From Christensenellaceae bacterium Phil1 (GTDB lineage Bacteria > Bacillota > Clostridia > Christensenellales > CAG-138): a stretch of DNA of 64,000 nucleotides. The notes under the pieces are model-generated. The model was not told the DNA's origin, searched no databases, and saw nothing but the letters and a program-made list of their open reading frames with translations. The position numbers and the translations under genes are program-made. How positions within the stretch are numbered: position 1 is the stretch's first letter; the number at the start of each line of letters is the position of its first letter. This document shows, piece after piece, positions 7,016 to 14,487 of the stretch. The DNA lies in the NCBI GenBank assembly GCA_001940855.1, contig MSGS01000031.1, positions 265,199 to 329,198 on the forward strand, given 5' to 3'.

Positions 7016-7216
7016 TTATTTTTTATGCCCTCGCGTGTTCGCTTGCATTTCAACACAATGCAGGTTCAAACGCTTACATGGCAGACGCGGAACGAATTCC
7101 ATGTAATGGGTCGTTTTGTACGCAATGGCGCGGAACGCCTTGCACGGCCTGTTCTTGCCTGTACGCATATCAATGTATGCTTGCACGTTGGCGGTGACTA
7201 ACCCCGATACAGTCAA
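7016..7216 (-). CDS. doubtful small basic protein, up to 66 aa
   Basis: An open frame starting at TTG 7216 or ATG 7168 with no clear ribosome binding site. The product is basic (KNRPCKAFRAI, PRLPCKRLNL) with three Cys. The frame continues upstream past a single TAA at 7247-7249 to about 7330, so this may be the 3' part of a gene broken by a nonsense change. A terminator directly follows. Function unknown and the existence of the gene is uncertain. Confidence 0.3.
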   Translation of the reverse strand: MTVSGLVTANVQAYIDMRTGKNRPCKAFRAIAYKTTHYMEFVPRLPCKRLNLHCVEMQANTRGHKK

Positions 7217-7376
7217 GCGTATTTGCTCAACGCTTTGCCGCGCGGCTTACCGTCCCGCGCGTAACGTTGCAGGCGCTTTGCTTTGCGGCTTGTGTTCGTG
7301 CCGCTTGCTTGCGCTTACAGTTATAAGGGAATGAAAAGAACAGCAGTACACACAAAATACAAAATTTTTTTTGCAT

Positions 7377-7401
7377 AAAAAAAAAGCCGCCTTGCGGCGG
7401 C
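7377..7401 (-). terminator. strong intrinsic terminator
   Basis: GCCGCC pairs with GGCGGC across a GCAA loop and is followed by nine T residues on the minus strand. It lies 6 bases after the stop of the sigma-like gene. Confidence 0.9.
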
Positions 7402-7406
7402 CTTGT

Positions 7407-8054
7407 TTACAGTTTGAATGCGCGTGTTTCATCAGGCCATATGCGCGTTGCTATGCGCTGGATGTTGCGGCGAATGTTGCTTATACGTTGCTTTGATACG
7501 CCCAGCCGTGCGGCTATCGCGTCCCCGCTCAGCCCTTGCATACGATAACTTAATACGGCACGTTCGGCGCGGGTGAGTAGCGGCCTTATTTGTTCCAACA
7601 TATCCATAGTAACGGCATAATCCGCCCAATCATGCACGTCATAATATCGCGTCACTTTGATATAATCGGGGTCGGATACTTCCATACCGTCATCCGTATG
7701 CGCCATATCTTCTATGTATGTATCGCGTAGGGCAGGACGAACGGCGGCGGCATATATGGCCTTGTGTACGGCCTTATAGGCGGCTTTGCGCACGGCATCG
7801 GGCAGAATATACGGCTCATCGCCCGCAATCGCGGCCGCTATGCAAGGCGCGGCACATTCAATGATAGCAAGCGCGGCGACCTGCACAAGATCGGCGGCAT
7901 CGGTAAGCGGCTGAACGCGCAGCGCGTCATATGCGTCCACATTATCCATTGCACGGCCATACATACGCATTGCAGCCGCATCCCGCCCGCCTAATGCCGC
8001 ACGCATATTGTCTATTTTTTCAGCGCGTCCGGCTTTAGCGGCGCAGGTACGCAA
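7407..8054 (-). CDS. sigma-70 region 4-like helix-turn-helix protein
   Basis: The last 55 residues form a typical region 4 helix-turn-helix: LTRAERAVLSYRMQGLSG followed by AIAARLGVSKQRISNIRRN. The first 150 residues are Ala-rich and helical and match no sigma domain I know, so this is either a phage-type sigma-like factor or a DNA-binding regulator. The start is uncertain. The listed TTG has no ribosome site. A much better start, ATG at 8115 behind AGGAGAATAAC, is one base out of frame with this gene, and the correct frame stays open up to a TGA that overlaps that ATG. A single-base change near 8060-8110 would join them. Ends at a strong terminator. Confidence 0.65.
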   Translation of the reverse strand: MRTCAAKAGRAEKIDNMRAALGGRDAAAMRMYGRAMDNVDAYDALRVQPLTDAADLVQVAALAIIECAAPCIAAAIAGDEPYILPDAVRKAAYKAVHKAIYAAAVRPALRDTYIEDMAHTDDGMEVSDPDYIKVTRYYDVHDWADYAVTMDMLEQIRPLLTRAERAVLSYRMQGLSGDAIAARLGVSKQRISNIRRNIQRIATRIWPDETRAFKL

Positions 8055-8248
8055 TGCCGTGCGGGCAATTATAGTTGCGTGTTCGGTGGTGGTGTGTGTA
8101 ATTGGTGTGTGTCATATGTTATTCTCCTATCTGGCCCATTGTGTGGCCTGTTATTATGGTACTGCTATTGTACCGCTTTGCGGTGGTGGTGGGTAGGTAG
8201 TTTGTCGTTATATTGGGGTCGCAATGCTATAAGCGCACGTTATGGCAG

Positions 8249-8340
8249 TGTGGATAATGTGGATAAGTGTGTGGATGGGGTGTGAATGGAGTGTGGACGA
8301 TTATCGTTTAACGATAATTTTAACTAATGGTTATTAGTTT
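8249..8340. other. candidate replication origin: DnaA-box-like array plus AT-rich dyads
   Basis: Two back-to-back copies of TGTGGATAA (8249-8257, 8258-8266) are exact reverse complements of the DnaA box TTATCCACA. Three looser copies follow at 8270 (TGTGGATGG), 8281 (TGTGAATGG) and 8292 (TGTGGACGA), so starts are 9, 12, 11 and 11 bases apart. Directly after comes an AT-rich stretch with two perfect dyads: ATTATCGTT-T-AACGATAAT (8300-8318) and AACTAAT/ATTAGTT (8322-8339). An array of same-orientation boxes next to an AT-rich unwinding-type region, in the gap between the divergent sigma-like and helicase genes, is what a plasmid- or phage-type origin looks like. Function is inferred. Confidence 0.5.
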
Positions 8341-8372
8341 AATCCTGCCTTAATAGCCCTGATCCCCCTAAT

Positions 8373-8406
8373 ATCCGCCCATCGTAGAAAATGGCGGATT
8401 TTTTTA
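8373..8406 (+). terminator. strong plus-strand terminator without an upstream gene
   Basis: ATCCGCCCAT (8373-8382) pairs with ATGGCGGAT (8391-8399) with one bulged C, followed by eight T residues on the plus strand. No plus-strand gene lies upstream in the window, so it would end an untranslated transcript that crosses the candidate origin. Confidence 0.75.
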
Positions 8407-8839
8407 CAGATATATAGGGGGTATTTCAACCGTTTTAGCCCATATTCCGGGCGTTTTTCGGTGTAGTACATCCACCCACACCTCACCTGCCGATTCTCCC
8501 TCACATCCGTCCCAAAATTCACACATCCCAATATCCATCCCAACGCCATTCCCACCCCGCAGCAAAGAGCCCCTAATCGCTTACGTTTTTGACATATAAT
8601 TTAAGGTTATATCGATTAGTCTTGCCGAGAGCACCGATGTTCTTTATATAGCCTAATGGGGTCTGTAGCGTAAGCAATGGGTCTATACGTCCGTTTTTCA
8701 AATACGTTCACGTCTCTGTCTCTTATGATATAATCGTTCCATGCCATTAGTCTGTCGGTCAGCCAGAGTTGATTTGTCTTTTACCTTTTTGGCTGCGCTC
8801 AGTCGCCGCGAGGCTTAACTCGGAAGCAAGCTTCCTATA
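8407..8839. other. non-coding stretch, no supported feature
   Basis: I find no convincing gene here. A 43-codon minus-strand frame (8616-8747) lacks a ribosome binding site. The sequence GGAAGCAAGCTTCC near 8822 is a short palindrome. Nothing else stands out between the plus-strand terminator and the helicase promoter. Confidence 0.5.
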
Positions 8840-8869
8840 TTGACAGATAACTGGTGCTTATGGTATTAT
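8840..8869 (+). promoter_or_regulatory. sigma-A promoter for the helicase gene
   Basis: TTGACA and TATTAT are 18 bases apart, with TGG before the -10 box as in extended -10 promoters. The transcript would have a leader of about 200 bases before the helicase start codon, carrying the dyad at 9010-9028. Confidence 0.65.
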
Positions 8870-9009
8870 AGCCAACACATAATTCCCAATTAGGTGCAAC
8901 CGAATAGCGTTATGCCCTCGTGGTTTGCGGAGCAACCATACCTGCAGTTGTCCTGATATATTAGGAGAAGATCCAAAAAGCCCTGAAATTAAGCCTATTT
9001 TAAAAATTC

Positions 9010-9028
9010 TGTCACCAAAGTGGTGACA
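9010..9028. promoter_or_regulatory. 19-bp dyad upstream of the helicase gene
   Basis: TGTCACCA and TGGTGACA form perfect 8-bp arms around AAG, 44 bases before the helicase start. It could be an operator or a protein-binding iteron; it is not followed by a T-run, so it is not a terminator. Confidence 0.5.
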
Positions 9029-9071
9029 AAAATATTTTTGTATACCAAATTGATGTACAAAGGAGGATTTA

Positions 9072-10298
9072 ATGAAAGTAAAAGTATGTGATGCAATTAT
9101 GGGGAGCGGCAAGACTCAGGCCGCCATTGTCAAGATGGACAGATGCGTTGACAGGCGCTATATGTTTATCACTCCCTACCTGAACGAATGTGAACGTGTG
9201 TGCGCGGCATGTGAGAAGCGCGGGTTCCAGCAACCGCAGACAGCTGAGGGCAGTAAGCTGGAGTCGCTGCACAGTCTGCTGAAATCCGGCATCAACATAG
9301 CAAGTACGCACGCCCTGTTCTATTATTATACAGAAGAGACCCGAGAGTTAATCAGGCAAGGGCATTATCACCTCATATTGGACGAGGTTGTAGATACAGT
9401 GAAACTGCTTGATATCAATAAGAATGATGTGAAATCACTGTTAGCTTCGGACTTTATTGAGATTGATCCCGAGACTACGCAGGTTACTTGGAAAGACAAA
9501 CGTTATAATGGGCATTGGCAAGAGCTGCGGCAGCAAATAGAGCGAGGCTATGTGACATACAGCCAAGACAAGCTCCTCTTGTGGATGATGCCTATCGAGG
9601 TATTTGAGGCTTTTGAGTCGGTGACTATTTTAACGTATATGTTTGAGGGGCAGTATCTGTACTGTTATTGTCAGCTTAACGATATAGACATTGACTACAT
9701 AGGTGTGCGGCACGTCGATGGGTTAAATTATGAGTTTACTGATGAAATGGTTGCTCCGCGGATAACGCTGCCCACCATTCATTTATATAGCGGATATAAG
9801 TTGAATGCAATCGGCGATGACAGACTTGCCTTATCACATAGTTGGTTTAGTAAGTCCGATCCTAAGCTTATAAGGAAGTTAGCAAACAACACCGTCAACT
9901 TCTTCAGGCACAAATGTGATGCGCCCGCCATCTGCCGTTTCTGGTCGGCTCCGTCTGCTTTTAAAGATGCCCTGCGGAGGAAAAGCTTCCAAAGTCCGCA
10001 ATCCTTTGTGCCGCACAATGCTCGCGCCGTCAATGCCTACCGTCACTGTTACGCTCTGGCCTACCTCATAAATATCTTCCCAAATCCCAAGATAGTATCT
10101 TACTTTAAGTCTTACGGTATTCAGTTTAATAATGATGCTCTTGCTACCTCAACTATGGTTCAATGGCTATGGCGCAGCAGGTTGCGCTGCGGACAGGAGA
10201 TATGGCTGTATCTGCCAAGCAGCCGTATGCGTAAGCTGCTGTATAAGTGGGTTAAAGACGTGACCGGGAATGTGGAATGTATTGAAGAATGGGAATAA
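9072..10298 (+). CDS. SF2-type DEAD/DEAH-like helicase or ATPase, 408 aa
   Basis: The ATG follows AAAGGAGG at good spacing. A Walker A motif GSGKTQ lies at 11-16 right after the N-terminal strand, and a Walker B/DEAD-like LILDEVVD lies at 101-108. IASTHALF (76-83) takes the place of motif Ia. The C-terminal half is divergent and only loosely resembles a second RecA fold; a WRSRLRCGQ segment with Arg residues near residue 360 may be motif VI. Short helicases of this kind occur alone in Clostridia phages and plasmids and may act in replication. Here it lies next to the candidate origin and is the only long plus-strand gene of the accessory region. Its base composition and isolation support a foreign origin. 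Confidence 0.7.
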   Translation: MKVKVCDAIMGSGKTQAAIVKMDRCVDRRYMFITPYLNECERVCAACEKRGFQQPQTAEGSKLESLHSLLKSGINIASTHALFYYYTEETRELIRQGHYHLILDEVVDTVKLLDINKNDVKSLLASDFIEIDPETTQVTWKDKRYNGHWQELRQQIERGYVTYSQDKLLLWMMPIEVFEAFESVTILTYMFEGQYLYCYCQLNDIDIDYIGVRHVDGLNYEFTDEMVAPRITLPTIHLYSGYKLNAIGDDRLALSHSWFSKSDPKLIRKLANNTVNFFRHKCDAPAICRFWSAPSAFKDALRRKSFQSPQSFVPHNARAVNAYRHCYALAYLINIFPNPKIVSYFKSYGIQFNNDALATSTMVQWLWRSRLRCGQEIWLYLPSSRMRKLLYKWVKDVTGNVECIEEWE

Positions 10299-10333
10299 AA
10301 AAGCCAGATAAGGCTCTCAAGCCCTATCCGGCT
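10297..10333 (-). terminator. terminator of the first opp operon
   Basis: AGCCGGATAGGGCT pairs with AGCCTTATCTGGCT (two G-U pairs) over a 4-base loop, then TTTTTT on the minus strand. It lies between the convergent helicase and oppF-like genes and may work in both directions. Confidence 0.85.
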
Positions 10334-10359
10334 TATTGCAAAGCCTCCCCCGTCAAATA

Positions 10360-11310
10360 TCAGCGCAGTTCATCTTGGTATTGCTTTGCTTCCCTATCAT
10401 TTGCAAGTATAAAATGTTTTTCTTCAATCTCTCTCCATGTGGGAGGATTGGTTTCATAGTCAAAATGGCACTCATTAGGTTTATACACTATCAGCTCCTT
10501 GCCTTTCTCCTTGTCAGGGTCAGCAAGAGGCAGTGCACTTAAGAGAGCCTTAGTGTATGGGTGTAACGGATGCTCAAACAGCTTTTCGCATTCGGCAAGT
10601 TCAACTATTACGCCCTTATGGATAACGGCTATCCTGTCGCATATAAACCGCATAACGCTTAAGTCATGAGCTATAAACAGATATGTAAGCCCCCGTTCAC
10701 GCTGCAGTTTACTCATCAAGTTCAGCACCTGAGCTCTTATCGATACATCAAGCGCGCTTATCGGCTCATCTGCGATTATGAATTCAGGCTCCATTATAAG
10801 TGCCCTTGCTATACCTATGCGCTGCCTTTGTCCGCCGGAAAACTCATGCGGGAAGCGGCTTGCAAATTCAGGCAGCAAGCCAACATCCAGCAACGATTCA
10901 TCGACCAGCTCTGTACGCTGCTTTCTGGTCAGGTTCTTTCGTGTGCTGTATGTACCCTCCGCAATAATGTAATCAACTTTAGCACGCTCGTTAAGGCTTG
11001 CCATGGGGTCCTGAAATATCATCTGAATTTCAGATATAACCTTCTTATCGAGTTCTGGAGAAATTTTACCGTTTATACGCTCGCCTTTATATGTTATTGT
11101 TCCGGCGCTGGTTGGATGGATTCTCATTATGGCGCGGCCTATCGTTGTTTTACCCGAACCTGATTCGCCAACCAAGCCAAATGTTTCTCCTTTATATATG
11201 TCGAAGTTTACTCCTTTTACAGCCTTAAAAGGATTACGTTTTGAGCCGAATGTAACTTCCAAGTCTCTTACACTCAAAAGAACTTCTTTGTTATTCTTTA
11301 TGGCTTCCAT
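10360..11310 (-). CDS. oppF: oligopeptide-type ABC importer ATPase (OppF-like)
   Basis: One of the two ATPases that power the importer encoded by this operon. Walker A is GESGSGKT (52-59), the Q-loop follows in [12 protein letters not shown], the signature is EFSGGQRQR, Walker B is FIIADEP and the switch His lies in IAHDLS. The C-terminal [13 protein letters not shown] segment is the oligopeptide/dipeptide family extension. The protein is close to the OppF of the second opp operon at 38 kb. It is the last gene of the operon and ends before a strong terminator. Substrate (peptide or oligosaccharide) cannot be told from sequence. Confidence 0.9.
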   Translation of the reverse strand: MEAIKNNKEVLLSVRDLEVTFGSKRNPFKAVKGVNFDIYKGETFGLVGESGSGKTTIGRAIMRIHPTSAGTITYKGERINGKISPELDKKVISEIQMIFQDPMASLNERAKVDYIIAEGTYSTRKNLTRKQRTELVDESLLDVGLLPEFASRFPHEFSGGQRQRIGIARALIMEPEFIIADEPISALDVSIRAQVLNLMSKLQRERGLTYLFIAHDLSVMRFICDRIAVIHKGVIVELAECEKLFEHPLHPYTKALLSALPLADPDKEKGKELIVYKPNECHFDYETNPPTWREIEEKHFILANDREAKQYQDELR

Positions 11311-11327
11311 GTGTATACTCCTTTCGG

Positions 11328-12380
11328 CTAAAGTTCTGCACGCATCTGCTTAAGATGTTCGGGAGGTTCAACCTTGGGAGCCCTCGGATCAAGCAGCCAT
11401 GTTCGCGCCTTATGAGTAGGAGATACGTCAAAATACGGCGGTTGTTCTTCGAAATCTATAGCCAAAGCCCGCGGATTTCTCGGCGCAAAGGCGTCACCTT
11501 TTATTTCATTAAATAGGTTAGGTGGCGTGCCCTTTATTGAATACAGGTCTTGCCCCTTTACTCCTAACTGCGGCAGGCTTGACAGCAGCGCCCATGTATA
11601 CGGATGTCTCGGGTCATAGAACACTTCCCTTACCATTCCTGTTTCAACTATGTCGCCGGCATACATTACGGCCACGCGATCAGCTATGTTAGCCACAACG
11701 CCCAAGTCATGCGTTATGAAGATGATCGTCAGATTATACCTTTCTTTCAGATCCTTCAGCAATTCAAGTATTTGCGCCTGTATCGTAACATCAAGCGCAG
11801 TCGTGGGTTCATCGCATATCAGTATCTTGGGGCGGCAGGCAATGGCAATAGCTATTACCACCCTCTGCCTCATTCCGCCGGAGAATTCATGTGGGTATTG
11901 CTTATATCTGCGCTCCGGCTCTTCAATGCCAACGTCCCGAAGTATTCCGTATACGGCTTCTTTTAAGGCCTTACCCTTCAAGCCCTGATGCAGTTCCAAT
12001 GATTCGCCGATTTGCTTGCCTATTGTTTTAAGCGGGTTCAGACTTGTCATAGGATCCTGCATTATCATGCTTACTTCGCTGCCGCGTATCTTCAGCCATT
12101 CCTTATCCTTTTTATAATTTGAAAGCACCTGCGGTTGGCCATCATCCATGCCATAATATATTATCTCGCCGGAAGATATAAAACCGTTGGGGTCAAGCAA
12201 TCCTATAAAATTTTTATTCAGTACGCTTTTGCCGCAGCCGGATTCTCCCACGATTGCAAGACTTTCGCCCTGATATACATCCAAATTTATCCCGCGTATT
12301 GCATGCAGCACTTTGCCGCGCAGATTGAACTTAACATTAAGGTCCTTTACGGACAATATGACCTTTTGATTCTGTTCCAT
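11328..12380 (-). CDS. oppD: oligopeptide-type ABC importer ATPase (OppD-like)
   Basis: Second ATPase of the importer. Walker A is GESGCGKS, signature EFSGGMRQR, Walker B ILICDEP, and the switch His lies in ITHDLG. The C-terminal part has the family's conserved [15 protein letters not shown] and a Pro-rich end near KGTPPNL. In this family, OppD and OppF often carry a C-terminal iron-sulfur cluster; no clear four-Cys set is visible here. It is separated from oppC by 11 bases and from oppF by 17. Confidence 0.9.
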   Translation of the reverse strand: MEQNQKVILSVKDLNVKFNLRGKVLHAIRGINLDVYQGESLAIVGESGCGKSVLNKNFIGLLDPNGFISSGEIIYYGMDDGQPQVLSNYKKDKEWLKIRGSEVSMIMQDPMTSLNPLKTIGKQIGESLELHQGLKGKALKEAVYGILRDVGIEEPERRYKQYPHEFSGGMRQRVVIAIAIACRPKILICDEPTTALDVTIQAQILELLKDLKERYNLTIIFITHDLGVVANIADRVAVMYAGDIVETGMVREVFYDPRHPYTWALLSSLPQLGVKGQDLYSIKGTPPNLFNEIKGDAFAPRNPRALAIDFEEQPPYFDVSPTHKARTWLLDPRAPKVEPPEHLKQMRAEL

Positions 12381-12391
12381 AAAAGTCCTCC

Positions 12392-13432
12392 TTAGTTAAT
12401 ATGGTTTTTAGGATCGGCAGCATCGCTGAATGCATTGCCTACCACATAGAACGACACCGTAACGATTGAAAGAATAATCGTAGGATATATCAGCTGATAT
12501 CTCAGCGTCGGGCTCATCATGAGCTTTCTGCCAACATTTATCAGGTTCCCAAGGCTTGGTACCTCCGCCGGCAAGCCAAGGCCTATATAGGTTATAAACA
12601 CTTCGCTTGCTATTGCATCAGGTATAGACAATGCCATTCTGAGCATTATTACAGATACAAGGTACGGCAGCAGATTTCTGAATATTATTGTCAGCGTACC
12701 GGTGCCAAGGCAGCGTGAGGCAAGATTGTATTCTCTGTCGCGGATAATGATAATCTGGTTGCGTATGAAGCGCGCCATACCTATCCATCTGGTAAGGCTC
12801 ATGGCCAGCAGCAATGTTCCCACGGATGGCTTCATCATATATGATACAAGTATCAGCACCAATGACGATGGCACGTTATCAAGGATATTGTAAAGTTCGG
12901 TAAATATAACATCGGTCTGCCGGACATAGCCCCACAGCACGCCTGCCGCTATGCCGATTATAGCTTCTATACATGCAACAGCTACACCAATAAGCAGCGA
13001 AGTTCTGGTCGCGCCCCACAGCCTTGACCACAGGTCTTGCCCAAGCTCGTTTGTGCCGAGAATGAACTTGAACAGCTTACCGTTTTCAAGTGTGACCTCA
13101 GTACCTGGTTCAAGGTTTCTGAATATCGCGCCTGATTTAGGGTCTATATTCGATTGGAAAGAATCAAGCTGATTAGGCAAATACGGCTGTATAAACGTGA
13201 ATATAAGTATGCCAAGCACTATGCAAACCAACGCCATGGCCAGCGTATTCTTTCTGAACGCACGGAACGTGCTGCGCCAGTATGAATAGTTGGAATAGCC
13301 TGTTCGTTCTACCGCGTTTTCATCAAATGGAACCAGTTTGAACGCTTCTTCATCGCTAAGCTTAGTGCATATTGCTTCACTTACGCTGTTTTCCAGCTGA
13401 CCGACACGAGGGTTCTTAAATCTCATTCCCAT
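12392..13432 (-). CDS. oppC: oligopeptide-type ABC importer permease (OppC-like)
   Basis: Inner-membrane permease. About 70 cytoplasmic N-terminal residues end in YSNYSYWRSTFRAF. The first membrane helix follows (MALVCIVLGILIFTF), and the main BPD-transport domain with five helices comes after residue 140. The EAA-loop that docks on the ATPases is near NLASRCLGTGTLTII. The extracellular loop between helix 1 and 2 is long, as usual for OppC. Stop and start of neighbours are 4-12 bases away. Confidence 0.9.
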   Translation of the reverse strand: MGMRFKNPRVGQLENSVSEAICTKLSDEEAFKLVPFDENAVERTGYSNYSYWRSTFRAFRKNTLAMALVCIVLGILIFTFIQPYLPNQLDSFQSNIDPKSGAIFRNLEPGTEVTLENGKLFKFILGTNELGQDLWSRLWGATRTSLLIGVAVACIEAIIGIAAGVLWGYVRQTDVIFTELYNILDNVPSSLVLILVSYMMKPSVGTLLLAMSLTRWIGMARFIRNQIIIIRDREYNLASRCLGTGTLTIIFRNLLPYLVSVIMLRMALSIPDAIASEVFITYIGLGLPAEVPSLGNLINVGRKLMMSPTLRYQLIYPTIILSIVTVSFYVVGNAFSDAADPKNHIN

Positions 13433-13436
13433 ATGT

Positions 13437-14381
13437 TCACCTTGCTCCTTTTCTGCCTGCGAAGCTTATGCGCGGATCAAGCAGTGTCATCATTATGTCA
13501 CCGACTATTAACCCGATTATACCAACCGAGGCGAACAGAATGACTATTGCCTGAACCATGCTGTTATCCTGCCTTTTTACCACGTCCACAAGCAATCCGC
13601 CCATGCCGGGCACGGAATAGAGCGATTCTATATAAATTGAGCCGACAACAGTGTTCAAAAACGTTGTGGGCAAATACTGTCCCAGAGGTACAAAGGCATT
13701 CCTGAACACATGCTTGAACATTATCTTTCTTTCGGAAAAGCCCTTTATCTTTGCAAGCTTAACATAGTCCTTTGTGCTCTCATCAACCATATAGCGCCTG
13801 AGCCACATTGCATAATACGATATATTCGGAAGTGCCAGAGAGAATACAGGCAGTATCCATGTCTTTGCGTCAGTTTCTTTGAACATAAGCGGCAGATTCA
13901 GCAGCTCTGTACCATAAATCTGTATGAACAGAAAATACACCGCTGCGGGCACAGCCTGTATAAGAACAATAAAGCCTGTGCCGATTTTATCAACGATTTT
14001 TCCCTTGTGCTGCGCCATTATCGTACCGAGCGGCAAGCCAATCATAAGCGCTACAAGCAGCGCCAGCACACCCAATTTAAGGCTCAATGGGATCTTCGGT
14101 GCAAGCACGTCCGTTACAGGCACCTGATTGCGATAAACATATGATATACCGAGACTGCCTTTTGTCACCACATTTTTCAGGAATATGAACAACTGCTCCG
14201 CTACGGGCTTATCCAAGCCCATTTGATGCAGACTGTTTTGTATCTGCTCAGGCGACATGTGGTCATAATTGGGGAAATAGCCCGTTATGGGCATCTTACG
14301 CATCAGCACGAACACTATCGACACTATGATTACAAGTGTTATGATGGAGCGCGCCAAGCGTTTACCGATGTATTTTACCAT
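13437..14381 (-). CDS. oppB: oligopeptide-type ABC importer permease (OppB-like)
   Basis: Permease with the N-terminal OppB anchor helix (ARSIITLVIIVSIVFVLM) and the NSLHQMGLDKPVAEQ segment typical of the family's N-terminal domain. A six-helix permease core follows. The EAA-loop is seen around VKLAKIKGFSERKIM. The family end DPRISFAGRKG is present. Forms the membrane channel with the OppC-like protein. A large hairpin lies between this gene and oppA and may set the oppA to oppBCDF ratio. Confidence 0.9.
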   Translation of the reverse strand: MVKYIGKRLARSIITLVIIVSIVFVLMRKMPITGYFPNYDHMSPEQIQNSLHQMGLDKPVAEQLFIFLKNVVTKGSLGISYVYRNQVPVTDVLAPKIPLSLKLGVLALLVALMIGLPLGTIMAQHKGKIVDKIGTGFIVLIQAVPAAVYFLFIQIYGTELLNLPLMFKETDAKTWILPVFSLALPNISYYAMWLRRYMVDESTKDYVKLAKIKGFSERKIMFKHVFRNAFVPLGQYLPTTFLNTVVGSIYIESLYSVPGMGGLLVDVVKRQDNSMVQAIVILFASVGIIGLIVGDIMMTLLDPRISFAGRKGAR

Positions 14382-14397
14382 CTATCCTCCTGCATCC

Positions 14398-14435
14398 GCG
14401 TCCGGATGTCCGACTTTACACGGACACCCGGACGC
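14398..14435 (-). other. intergenic hairpin between oppA and oppB
   Basis: Two 14-base arms (14398-14411 and 14422-14435) pair with a single mismatch over a 10-base loop. No T-run follows on the minus strand, so this is better read as an mRNA-stabilising or processing hairpin than as a terminator. Such a structure would let the binding-protein message outlive the rest of the operon. Confidence 0.6.
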
Positions 14436-14487
14436 AATTCTTCATCCGTCTTTATACCATCTTAGTAGAATAGAAAACTTCATTAAA

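Noticed and set aside
8334..8555. 73-codon minus-strand frame
   Set aside because: It crosses the strong plus-strand terminator hairpin and the dyad, has no ribosome site and no protein-like pattern.
8616..8747. 43-codon minus-strand frame starting MAWNDYIIRD
   Set aside because: It looks fairly protein-like, but there is no ribosome binding site, no promoter and no neighbour in the same operon, so it is not listed as a gene.
10299..10359. Attachment site at the right edge of the accessory region
   Set aside because: The gap holds only the opp terminator. There is no tRNA gene, no direct repeat partner can be seen within the window and no integrase is present, so the boundary cannot be fixed.
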